From assembly GCA_031288955.1 (NCBI GenBank), contig JAITQJ010000080.1, positions 1 to 7,019 on the forward strand: DNA of 7,019 bases. Direction: 5' to 3'. Of this stretch, positions 1 to 6,567 are shown piece after piece. Under the pieces are notes generated by a model. That model was not told the origin of the DNA. It made no database searches and was given only the letters and a program-made list of their open reading frames with translations. How positions within the stretch are numbered: position 1 is the stretch's first letter; every line of letters starts with the position of its first letter. The position numbers and the translations under genes were made by a program. The stretch is from Planctomycetaceae bacterium (GTDB taxonomy: Bacteria > Planctomycetota > Planctomycetia > Pirellulales > Thermoguttaceae).

Positions 1-1656
1 TGGGGCGGCAAAGAAGTCGAACCCAATAAAATTTACGAAGGAAGAGTCGCCCGGCTTGATGATGATTTCATCGTCGTGGACATCGGCTGCAAGTCCGAAG
101 GTATCGTTCCGACAAGCGATTGGGACGAAGAGGAAAAACCCGAAATCGGGGCGATTATCAAGGTTCTTGTTGATGAGGAAGAGGAACCGACACCCGGCTT
201 TGAACGCAAAGGAATGATTCTCCTTTCCAAAAAGAAAGCCGCCAAGGTTGAAGCCTGGGACAATATGATGAAGTCCGCCAAAGAGGGCGAGATTGTTACC
301 GGTACTGTGCTTCGCAAAATCAAAGGCGGTCTGCTCGTGGACATCGGTGTTTCCGTATTCCTGCCTGCCTCGCAAGTTGATGTCCGCCGTCCAAACGACA
401 TCGGCGAATACGTCGGAAAAGAAATTCAATGCGTTGTCCTGAAAATTGATGAGGAACGCCGCAACATCGTGGTCAGCCGCCGTGCCTTAATCGAAAGCGA
501 GCGGGCGGAAAAGAAAACGGCTCTTCTCGCCCAACTCAACGAAGGCGAAATCCGCAAAGGTATTATCAAGAATATCGCCGACTTCGGGGCATTTATCGAC
601 CTCGGCGGTATTGACGGCTTGCTGCACATTACTGATATGAGTTGGGGACGCATTAACCATCCCAGCGAAGTCGTCAATATCGATGACACGATTGAGGTCG
701 TGATTTTGAGCATCAATCGGGAGAAAGAGAAAATTTCTCTGGGCTTGAAGCAGCGGCAGCCGAGTCCGTGGGATGTCGTTGAAGAAAAATATCCAATCGG
801 CTCAAAACTGACCGGTACGGTTGTCAACGTAATGAATTACGGGGCATTCATTAAAATCGAAGAAGGTATCGAGGGACTCGTTCACGTTTCTGAAATGTCC
901 TGGACAAAGCGGGTCAATCATCCCAATGAAGTGCTGAATGTCGGCGATGACATTGAGGTCGTGGTGCTGTCGATTAGCAAAGAGAAACACGAGATTTCGC
1001 TCGGCATCAAACAGACTTCGGAAAATCCGTGGGATTTCACCGATGATAAGTATCCGGTCGGCGGTGCGGTAAAGGGTATTGTCCGCAATCTGACGAATTA
1101 CGGAGCATTCATTGAAATTGAAGACGGCATTGACGGCTTGCTGCACGTCAGTGATATGTCTTGGGTCAAGAAGGTTACGCATCCGAACGAGTTGGTTCAA
1201 AAAGGACAGGAAATTGACTGTCAGATTCTTTCCGTAGATAAGCCGAACCGGCGGATTGCGCTGGGAATGAAGCAGTTGGAAAAAGACCCGTGGGAACACG
1301 AGATACCGGCGAAGTACACGCCCGGTTTGGTCATCAAGGGAACGGTAACGAAAATTACGAATTTCGGAGTGTTCGTTTCGCTTGATGACGACCTGGAGGG
1401 CTTGCTGCACATTTCAGAGTTGTCTGATGATAAAGTTGACAACCCTGAAGAGGTGGTGAAAATTGGCGATGAAATTGAGGTGAAGGTACTGCGGGTTGAC
1501 CTGGATGACCGGAAAATCGGTTTGTCGAAGAAACGTGCCGGCTGGACGGCAGAGCAAGAGGCAGCGGCAGAGGAGCCGGTGATACCGTCGTATCCGGTGA
1601 TACCGCCGGAACTGTTGAAGGGCGGAGTTGGCGATTCGGGACCGTTGTTTAAGTAA
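1..1656 (+). CDS. rpsA: 30S ribosomal protein S1, 5' end outside window
   Basis: Ribosomal protein S1 binds mRNA on the 30S subunit and helps load leaders with weak or no Shine-Dalgarno sequence. The frame is open from the first base, so the gene begins upstream; the GTG at 76 is an internal Val codon inside the first S1 domain, not a start. The 551 visible residues carry six S1 (OB-fold) domains, at about residues 11-80, 96-162, 182-251, 267-338, 354-425 and 441-513. Domains 3 to 5 are the most alike, each with a [D/N][F/Y]GAFI strand, a GLLH or GLVH segment followed by an acidic-Met-Ser-Trp motif, and an end of the form LG-x-KQ. Domains 1 and 2 are divergent, as usual for the ribosome-binding end of S1. 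A tail of about 38 residues rich in Glu, Pro and Ile closes the protein. Probably only a short N-terminal piece is missing. Family identity is very secure. Confidence 0.97.
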   Translation, partial: WGGKEVEPNKIYEGRVARLDDDFIVVDIGCKSEGIVPTSDWDEEEKPEIGAIIKVLVDEEEEPTPGFERKGMILLSKKKAAKVEAWDNMMKSAKEGEIVTGTVLRKIKGGLLVDIGVSVFLPASQVDVRRPNDIGEYVGKEIQCVVLKIDEERRNIVVSRRALIESERAEKKTALLAQLNEGEIRKGIIKNIADFGAFIDLGGIDGLLHITDMSWGRINHPSEVVNIDDTIEVVILSINREKEKISLGLKQRQPSPWDVVEEKYPIGSKLTGTVVNVMNYGAFIKIEEGIEGLVHVSEMSWTKRVNHPNEVLNVGDDIEVVVLSISKEKHEISLGIKQTSENPWDFTDDKYPVGGAVKGIVRNLTNYGAFIEIEDGIDGLLHVSDMSWVKKVTHPNELVQKGQEIDCQILSVDKPNRRIALGMKQLEKDPWEHEIPAKYTPGLVIKGTVTKITNFGVFVSLDDDLEGLLHISELSDDKVDNPEEVVKIGDEIEVKVLRVDLDDRKIGLSKKRAGWTAEQEAAAEEPVIPSYPVIPPELLKGGVGDSGPLFK

Positions 1657-1680
1657 AATTGCTTTGCTGATAAAGGAAGA

Positions 1681-1753
1681 GGGGCGATAGCTCAATTGGG
1701 AGAGCGCAGCGTTCGCAATGCTGAGGTCGGGGGTTCGACTCCCCTTCGCTCCA
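1681..1753 (+). tRNA. tRNA-Ala (anticodon CGC)
   Basis: A full cloverleaf can be drawn. The 7-bp acceptor pairs 1681-1687 with 1746-1752, the D stem is GCTC/GAGC at 1690-1693 and 1702-1705, the anticodon stem pairs 1707-1711 with 1719-1723, and the T stem pairs 1729-1733 with 1741-1745 around the loop TTCGACT. The anticodon loop TTCGCAA places CGC at 1714-1716, reading GCG (Ala). The third acceptor pair is G3-T70, the alanine identity element of AlaRS, and the discriminator is A, so anticodon and acceptor agree. CCA is not encoded. The gene lies 24 bases after the rpsA stop, with neither promoter nor terminator between them, so it is probably cut out of the rpsA transcript. Confidence 0.96.
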
Positions 1754-1878
1754 ATAAATTGTTCCTGAACCGTTTTTAGGCAAGGTAATTAAATGGTGCG
1801 GCAGGGACGTGATATTCTTTCAGGTGGTTTTTTCGCGCTAACTTGCCGTCAGCGGTTCTGAAAATTTGCGGCGGTATC

Positions 1879-1907
1879 TTGACAAAACAAGCGGAATCGG
1901 GTATTAT
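1879..1907 (+). promoter_or_regulatory. Sigma-70-type promoter of tRNA-Ser
   Basis: A perfect -35 hexamer TTGACA at 1879-1884 is followed by a 17-base spacer and the -10 hexamer TATTAT at 1902-1907 (five of six consensus bases). Transcription would start near 1914, about 7 bases before the mature tRNA-Ser 5' end. It is the best promoter in the left half and the only clear one upstream of the four plus-strand genes that follow. Confidence 0.85.
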
Positions 1908-1920
1908 ATGATAGAGTATT

Positions 1921-2007
1921 GGAGAGGTGGCAGAGTGGTCTATTGCGCGGGTTTGCTAAATCCGTGAGTCTGTAAGGGCTCCGCAGGTTCAAATCCTGTC
2001 CTCTCCG
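1921..2007 (+). tRNA. tRNA-Ser (anticodon GCT)
   Basis: This is a class II tRNA of 87 bases. Acceptor GGAGAGG at 1921-1927 pairs with CCTCTCC at 2000-2006 and the discriminator is G2007, as expected for serine. The anticodon stem pairs 1948-1952 with 1960-1964, and the loop TTGCTAA puts GCT at 1955-1957, which reads AGC and AGT. The long variable arm has a 5-bp stem, GAGTC against GGCTC, characteristic of tRNA-Ser. The T arm is GCAGG, TTCAAAT, CCTGT at 1983-1999. CCA is not encoded. It has its own strong promoter, and the next ATG lies only 22 bases past its 3' end. Confidence 0.97.
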
Positions 2008-2029
2008 TTTTACATACTGTTCTCCATTT

Positions 2030-2407
2030 ATGCTCCGCTGTTTGCATTATTTCTCTTGGTTTTATTTTACCGTCTTGACATTCCTGCTCTTATCGCCGGA
2101 TTTGACCGAACCGTTGCGGCGCGGAGTGAAAGGAGAAAGTTATGCACACCTTCTTATTTTCGGCTTGCTCGGCTTGCTCTTTGAACTCGGACGGAGGAAA
2201 AAAACGTTTGAATTTTGGTCTCTATTTTTGACAATCTATGCGGTCAGCACAGAACTTTTACAAGGAATTTTAAGTCCGGTGTTTCACCGAGAATGTGATT
2301 TGAACGATATGATACAAGACTCGGCAGGTATTCAGGCGGGAATGGTCATCGTCCGGCTCTGTGTTCTGGCAGTACAATGGAAAAAACAACGAAAAACAGA
2401 TGTCTAG
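2030..2407 (+). CDS. VanZ-family small membrane protein
   Basis: A 125-residue integral membrane protein with four probable transmembrane segments, near residues 6-23, 38-52, 62-80 and 99-115. The VanZ-family pattern is visible: H40 in the second segment, YA-x3-E75-x2-Q78 in the third, then R87-x2-D90-x2-D93-x3-D97-x2-G100, where many relatives have Asn at the D97 position. Length is normal for the family. VanZ itself gives low-level teicoplanin resistance; most chromosomal relatives have no defined role, so no resistance is inferred here. The ATG lies 22 bases after tRNA-Ser and has no Shine-Dalgarno sequence, but it precedes the first hydrophobic segment sensibly. The 3' end overlaps the aminotransferase start by 8 bases, suggesting coupled translation. 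Confidence 0.85.
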   Translation: MLRCLHYFSWFYFTVLTFLLLSPDLTEPLRRGVKGESYAHLLIFGLLGLLFELGRRKKTFEFWSLFLTIYAVSTELLQGILSPVFHRECDLNDMIQDSAGIQAGMVIVRLCVLAVQWKKQRKTDV

Positions 2408-3659
2408 CGAACAGGAATTACAGGAATTTCAGAATACCGAACCGGCAAACGACCAGTTGGCGGAGAACAGTGCGCCGTTCGCTATCAGCGTTTCCGACCG
2501 GGTCAAGCGGCTGCCGCCGTATCTCTTCGCACAGTTAAATAAACTCAAATATGAAAAACGCCGCACCGGTGCCGATGTCATCGACCTCGGTATGGGAAGT
2601 CCCAGCGACCCGCCGCAGAAAATTGTTACCGATAAACTCTGCGAAGTTGTACAAAATCCCAAACTGCACGCATACAGCCACGCCAGAGGATTGCCCCAAC
2701 TGCGAAAAGAAGTCGCCGCCCGATACCTCAAATATTACGGTGTCCGCCTCGACCCCGAAACCGAAACCATCGTTTGTATCGGCTCAAAAGAAGGATTGTC
2801 GCACCTTTGTCTGGCACTGTTAGGCGCAGGTGATACTGCCGTTGTCCCCTCGCCGTATTTTCCGGCACATCTGCACGCCGTTATGCTTGCATCCGCTAAT
2901 GCGTTGACGCTGGATGTCCGCAACCCGGAAAAACTGTTATCGAACATTGCCAATACCTGTGAGCATCTTTGTCCGCGTCCGAAAGCCGTGATTGTCAATT
3001 ATCCGCATAATCCGACAACGACGGTGGTCGAGCAGGGTTTTTATGATGACCTCGTAAAATTAGCGAAACGTTACGGCTTTATGGTCATCAGCGATATGGC
3101 ATACGGCGATTTATGTTACGATGGTTATCGTGCGCCGAGTTTTCTATCATCGCCGGGAGCGATTGAAGTCGGCGTTGAAACGACAACGATGAGCAAGGGC
3201 TATAATATGGCGGGCTGGCGCATCGGCTTCTGCTGCGGCAATCCCGATATTGTCCGGGCGTTGGCAACGGTCAAGACGTATTACGATTACGGCGTGTTTT
3301 CTCCGTTGCAGATAGCGGCGATAACGGCAATCCGGCACACGGACAGGGCGGTCGAGGGGCAGGCGAAAGTATATCAAAAACGCAGGGACGTGCTTTGCAG
3401 CGGTTTGCAGCGGCTCGGCTGGAATGTCGATAAACCGAAGGCATCAATGTTTGTTTGGCAGCAGATACCGCCGGAGTGGCAAAAAAAAATGTCCACGTTT
3501 GATTTTGCGATGAAGTTGTTAGGCGAAGCAGATGTCGTTGTCAGTCCGGGCAGTGCATTCGGCGAAGCCGGCGAAGGTTATATGCGTCTTGCATTGGTTG
3601 AAAAAGAAGACCGGCTGCGTCAAGGCGTGCGGCAAATCGCAAGAGCGTTGAAGAAATAA
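2400..3659 (+). CDS. alaC: AlaC-type class I/II aminotransferase (glutamate-pyruvate transaminase family)
   Basis: A PLP-dependent fold-type I aminotransferase of 419 residues. It resembles E. coli AlaC (YfdZ) along its whole length, with recognisable matches at RLPPY near the N-terminus, IGSKEGL, KSYNMAGWRIGF (here with Gly for Ser) and PKASM. Expected reaction: pyruvate plus glutamate to alanine plus 2-oxoglutarate; relatives are often labelled LL-diaminopimelate aminotransferase, which cannot be excluded. Visible active-site residues are N204 in the NPT motif, D232 and Y235 (SDMAY), the Schiff-base lysine K266 in SKGYNMAGWR, and R396 for the substrate carboxylate. I chose ATG 2400, giving an acidic, Gln-rich N-terminal extension of about 30 residues; TTG 2457 is an alternative, and GTG 2361 would lie deep inside the VanZ gene. 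No Shine-Dalgarno is seen, so coupling to the upstream gene is likely. dtd follows after 3 bases. Confidence 0.9.
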   Translation: MSSEQELQEFQNTEPANDQLAENSAPFAISVSDRVKRLPPYLFAQLNKLKYEKRRTGADVIDLGMGSPSDPPQKIVTDKLCEVVQNPKLHAYSHARGLPQLRKEVAARYLKYYGVRLDPETETIVCIGSKEGLSHLCLALLGAGDTAVVPSPYFPAHLHAVMLASANALTLDVRNPEKLLSNIANTCEHLCPRPKAVIVNYPHNPTTTVVEQGFYDDLVKLAKRYGFMVISDMAYGDLCYDGYRAPSFLSSPGAIEVGVETTTMSKGYNMAGWRIGFCCGNPDIVRALATVKTYYDYGVFSPLQIAAITAIRHTDRAVEGQAKVYQKRRDVLCSGLQRLGWNVDKPKASMFVWQQIPPEWQKKMSTFDFAMKLLGEADVVVSPGSAFGEAGEGYMRLALVEKEDRLRQGVRQIARALKK

Positions 3660-3662
3660 ACT

Positions 3663-4124
3663 ATGCGTGCTTGTATTCAGCGTGTCCGGTCAGCGGCGGT
3701 GAAGTTGCCGCTGGAAAATAACCGTCTTGCCGGTGAAATCGGCAGCGGTCTCCTCGTTCTGCTCGGTGTCGGAGTCAGCGACACCGAACACGAAGCCGAA
3801 TTGCTGGCGAAAAAATGCAGCGAATTGCGTATCTTTGAAGACGGACACGGTAAAATGAATCTGTCCTTAAATGACACCGGCGGAGCAATACTCGTTGTGA
3901 GTCAATTTACACTCTACGCCGATTGCAGCCGCGGCAGACGACCGGGCTTTACCGATGCCGCCCGACCGGAAAGAGCCGAAACACTGTACCGGTATTTTAT
4001 TGATGAAGTCCGCCGGCGCAACATTCCAACCGCCGCCGGTGTGTTTCAAACAGAAATGCACATCGAACTCGTCAACGACGGTCCTGTAACAATTTGGATG
4101 GACACCGAAGTATGGAAAAGTTAA
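3663..4124 (+). CDS. dtd: D-aminoacyl-tRNA deacylase
   Basis: A homodimeric cytoplasmic enzyme of 153 residues that hydrolyses D-amino acids from mischarged tRNAs and, as reported for the family, Gly from Gly-tRNA-Ala. Length and sequence fit the family throughout: the N-terminal IQRV strand, GEIGSGLLVLLGV at 24-36, KMNLSL, the SQFTL motif at 80-84, RGRRPGF, and the C-terminal NDGPVT motif at 138-143. The last contains the Gly-cisPro pair (140-141) that excludes L-aminoacyl substrates. All hallmark residues are present. It sits in the middle of a tight set, 3 bases after the aminotransferase stop, and overlaps the following GTPase start by 13 bases. A weak purine stretch at the end of the preceding gene is the only candidate ribosome binding site. 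Confidence 0.96.
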   Translation: MRACIQRVRSAAVKLPLENNRLAGEIGSGLLVLLGVGVSDTEHEAELLAKKCSELRIFEDGHGKMNLSLNDTGGAILVVSQFTLYADCSRGRRPGFTDAARPERAETLYRYFIDEVRRRNIPTAAGVFQTEMHIELVNDGPVTIWMDTEVWKS

Positions 4125-5065
4125 CTGTCCGGCGTTTGACACCGCCGGGAAAAGGCGGCGTTGCTGTTACACTCCTCAAAGGCAGCGGTGCCGAAGAAGT
4201 TTTCAGGCAGTTTTATCAAGGTTCACTCGGCAGCAATACGGAGTATGCCCGTCCGTATTTCGGCAGACTGCAACTCCTGAACGGGCAGTACGAAGATGTC
4301 GTTGTTCACCGGATAAGCGATAGTGAAATTGAAATTCATTCGCACGGCGGCGAATTGCTGGTCAATGCGGTTGAAACGCTGTTTGCGTCATCGCAAGCAG
4401 AAATTGTAACGAATAATGAAAAGCCGGAAATGATACCGTCCGCCTCTTTAACCGCCCAGCAACTTTTACCGTACGCACCGACGGAACGGATTGCCCGGCT
4501 CTTGCTGGAAACCGGCAACATTCCGGTCGGCAGTGAATCTGACGAATCGGCAAAGTTGCTGCGTTTTTTGCACCGCTGCATTACCAATCCGTTCCGCATT
4601 GTGCTGGCGGGAGCAGCCAATGCCGGCAAAAGCAGTTTGCTCAATGCGATACTGGGCTTTCAGCGGAGCATCGTTGAACCAACGCCCGGCACAACGCGGG
4701 ATATTGTCAGCGGTCAAAGTGCCGTCAATGGTATTCCGTTTATCTTTTACGATACTGCCGGTATCCGCAGCGATACTGCCGATGCTGTTGAAGCAGAAGG
4801 CATTTATCGGGCAACTCAAGCGGCGGCAGATGCTGACTTAACGGTTTGGGTCATTGACTCGAACTCGCCCGAAGAGGCGGAAGTCATCACCTCTGCCCCT
4901 TCTGCCCCGCTTTTATGTTTTAACAAATCCGACTTGTGCCGCTGCATTATCCCGCCGAAAGCGGTTGCGGTCAGTGCCGCAACCGGCGAAGGTATCGCCG
5001 AACTCCTCGAAGCCGTATATGAACGGACGTGTCCCGAAAACATCGGGCGGACAACAACCGTTTAG
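4112..5065 (+). CDS. Shortened MnmE-like (TrmE family) GTPase
   Basis: Bacterial MnmE, with MnmG, modifies the wobble uridine of certain tRNAs. This 317-residue protein has a TrmE-type N-domain (TPPGKGG at 10-16, EIHSHGG at 74-80) and a complete G domain: G1 GAANAGKSS at 167-175 with N170 in the position of the potassium-binding Asn, G2 GTTRD at 193-197, G3 DTAG at 214-217, G4 NKSD at 271-274, and SAATGEG at 288-294. It is about 135 residues shorter than E. coli MnmE (454). The conserved GEF-x-RAF segment, most of the central helical domain, and the C-terminal helices ending in CxGK are all absent. The following DNA is a real opposite-strand gene, so the C-terminus is not merely frameshifted away. 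Start ATG 4112 overlaps dtd by 13 bases; TTG 4094 is an alternative. Function as a tRNA modification enzyme is uncertain. Confidence 0.85.
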   Translation: MEKLTVRRLTPPGKGGVAVTLLKGSGAEEVFRQFYQGSLGSNTEYARPYFGRLQLLNGQYEDVVVHRISDSEIEIHSHGGELLVNAVETLFASSQAEIVTNNEKPEMIPSASLTAQQLLPYAPTERIARLLLETGNIPVGSESDESAKLLRFLHRCITNPFRIVLAGAANAGKSSLLNAILGFQRSIVEPTPGTTRDIVSGQSAVNGIPFIFYDTAGIRSDTADAVEAEGIYRATQAAADADLTVWVIDSNSPEEAEVITSAPSAPLLCFNKSDLCRCIIPPKAVAVSAATGEGIAELLEAVYERTCPENIGRTTTV

Positions 5066-6417
5066 CACCGCCACGGCGAACGCATCGCTCTGGTACGCAG
5101 ACGGTTGGCAACTTCAACCTCCGCTCCCGTTCCCGTAAACTCTTCCTTCGACGGGTCAAACGTCAGTTTGCTGTCCGTATCCCAGGCAATTTTAGCACAA
5201 TGCGACGCAATATGTGCATTGGCAGCGACATCGGCGTTGGACGACGGCTTGCGGCGGGACTTCACGCAGTCCAGAAATTCCCGAATGTGTCCCCGCGGGT
5301 CAGTTCCTGCATAACGGAAGTATTTGATTTCCTTCTTTAACGCTTCTGAAGAGGCTGCCATTTTGCCGGAGTCGCCGGTTTCTATCCAACCTTCTTCACC
5401 GACATACCGGGCAGAACAAGTCCCCAAACCGAGCCAGCCGTGCTGCCGGCAAACCAGTTTCACGCCGTTAGCGTAACGTCCATACACCGTTGCCGTTCTG
5501 TTGCCCTTCGCATCGTGTTCGGGAAAATACTCGACGGGTACAGTATCATCGCTTTGGTTCGCCCACTGGCAAAGGTCAACGGTATGCGTTCCCCATTCGA
5601 GAATTCCGCCGCCGTGAAAATCGTAATGCCCGCGCCACCCGCCGCTGATGTAAGTTGCGTTGAAAGGTCGCCACGGACAAGGACCAAGCCACATTTCCCA
5701 ATCGACCTCATCTTTGGACGGCTCCGGTTGAGTGGGCAGCCAATCGTGCGTTACGGCGGGATTTAACGTGTTGGCGTGAACTTCCGTCAATTTGCCGAGT
5801 TTGCCTTCGTGTACCAGTCGGGCGGCAAGTTGAAAATTCGGAATACTCCGCCGCTGCGTACCGGCTTGAAAAACACGTCCGTAGCGGTTGACGGCAGTTG
5901 CCACCGCCCGGCTTTCCTGAATTGTCAGCGACAGCGGCTTTTCGCAATAAATATCTTTTCCCGCCTTTGCCGCAACGATAGAAGCCATCGTATGCCAGCG
6001 GTCGCCGGTGGCAATGAGGACGGCATCCATCTGCGGATTTTCAGCATAGAACTCGAACATATTGCTGAACATCGTGCAGTCGTTCCCGCCGTACTTTTTA
6101 TCTGCCATTGCTTTGACGGCGAGGCGGCGTTGTTTTCGGATATCGCAGATTGACAAGAAACGGACATCGGGATTGTTGAGAAAGTTCTGCAAGTCGCCGC
6201 CGCCGCGTGCGCCGATACCGAGGGCACCGAGGATGATTTGCTCGCTCGGCGGAACGGCACCGTCTTTGCCGAGTAATTTACCCGGAACGTAAAAAGGGAC
6301 GGCAGCGGCAGAACAAACCGCCGCTCCTTTTAGTGAGTGTTTGAGAAATTGCCTTCTGGCGTGAAAGGCGGATACCGAGGCGGTCATTTGTGATGCGGTC
6401 ATTTGTGATGCGTTCAT
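5062..6417 (-). CDS. Tat-exported Gfo/Idh/MocA-family oxidoreductase
   Basis: A 451-residue NAD(P)-dependent oxidoreductase, probably acting on a sugar or sugar derivative outside the cytoplasm. Substrate cannot be read from the sequence. The N-terminus has a twin-arginine motif, RRQFLK at 21-26, followed by an Ala-rich segment to about 42; Tat export fits a protein that folds around its cofactor before transport. The Rossmann motif GIGARG is at 67-72, the EKP motif with the expected catalytic K160 at 159-161, and a GTHTVD segment with H278 lies in the C-terminal domain. The C-terminus, MRSPWRC, resembles tails common in planctomycete members. ATG 6417 is supported by a GGAG Shine-Dalgarno (minus strand, 6430-6427), 9 bases upstream; in-frame ATGs at 6402 and 6387 come from a tandem repeat. 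The gene converges on the GTPase gene with a 4-base overlap. Confidence 0.93.
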   Translation of the reverse strand: MNASQMTASQMTASVSAFHARRQFLKHSLKGAAVCSAAAVPFYVPGKLLGKDGAVPPSEQIILGALGIGARGGGDLQNFLNNPDVRFLSICDIRKQRRLAVKAMADKKYGGNDCTMFSNMFEFYAENPQMDAVLIATGDRWHTMASIVAAKAGKDIYCEKPLSLTIQESRAVATAVNRYGRVFQAGTQRRSIPNFQLAARLVHEGKLGKLTEVHANTLNPAVTHDWLPTQPEPSKDEVDWEMWLGPCPWRPFNATYISGGWRGHYDFHGGGILEWGTHTVDLCQWANQSDDTVPVEYFPEHDAKGNRTATVYGRYANGVKLVCRQHGWLGLGTCSARYVGEEGWIETGDSGKMAASSEALKKEIKYFRYAGTDPRGHIREFLDCVKSRRKPSSNADVAANAHIASHCAKIAWDTDSKLTFDPSKEEFTGTGAEVEVANRLRTRAMRSPWRC

Positions 6418-6420
6418 TTA
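6381..6420. repeat. 15-bp tandem repeat across the oxidoreductase start
   Basis: Two exact copies of CGGTCATTTGTGATG (6381-6395 and 6396-6410) are followed by a partial, altered third copy (6411-6420). On the minus strand the unit encodes five residues, so the protein begins MNASQ-MTASQ-MTAS. Each copy supplies an in-frame ATG. Unit length is a multiple of three, so copy-number change would keep the frame. Confidence 0.9.
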
Positions 6421-6433
6421 ATCTGTCTCCGAT

Positions 6434-6455
6434 GTTGCTAGCGTGTGCCAGCAAC
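6434..6455 (-). promoter_or_regulatory. Inverted repeat or hairpin at the oxidoreductase transcript 5' end
   Basis: On the minus strand, GTTGCTGGC and GCTAGCAAC flank the 4-base loop ACAC. All nine positions pair, one of them a G-U wobble. The repeat begins at about the predicted transcription start (near 6453) and ends 4 bases before the Shine-Dalgarno. It could be a repressor operator on DNA or a 5' stabilising stem in the mRNA; sequence alone does not decide. Confidence 0.6.
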
Positions 6456-6459
6456 GGTC

Positions 6460-6488
6460 ATTATAACAGCGAGCCGCTGCCGGTGCAA
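6460..6488 (-). promoter_or_regulatory. Promoter of the Gfo/Idh/MocA gene
   Basis: Read on the minus strand, there is a perfect -10 TATAAT (6465-6460). A 17-base spacer separates it from TTGCAC (6488-6483), which matches only the TTG of the -35 consensus. Predicted transcription start is near 6453, giving a leader of about 36 bases that includes the inverted repeat and the GGAG ribosome binding site. Confidence 0.7.
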
Positions 6489-6567
6489 CCCCGCTGTCTT
6501 CCGAATTTTCCGAGCCGCCGTTGTAAGATTGCGGTGTTTCTGAATACGTTAACTTGCGTTTTCAAAT

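Noticed and set aside
76..78. GTG as start of rpsA
   Set aside because: It is a Val codon within the first S1 domain, and the frame is open back to base 1 with matching S1 sequence upstream.
1764..1780. Hairpin CCTGAA / TTTAGG as a Rho-independent terminator after tRNA-Ala
   Set aside because: The stem is weak, includes a G-U pair, and is not followed by a T-run.
2361..2399. GTG 2361 as the aminotransferase start
   Set aside because: It would overlap the VanZ gene by 47 bases without a ribosome binding site and add residues foreign to the family; ATG 2400 gives a typical short overlap.
2030..2407. VanZ-family gene as a glycopeptide-resistance determinant
   Set aside because: No vanA/vanH/vanX/vanR/vanS-type genes are nearby, and chromosomal VanZ relatives are widespread without known resistance.
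5062..5340. Possible shifted C-terminal domain of the MnmE-like GTPase beyond its stop
   Set aside because: The plus-strand frames here lack MnmE helices or CxGK, while the minus strand encodes a clear Gfo/Idh/MocA C-terminus.
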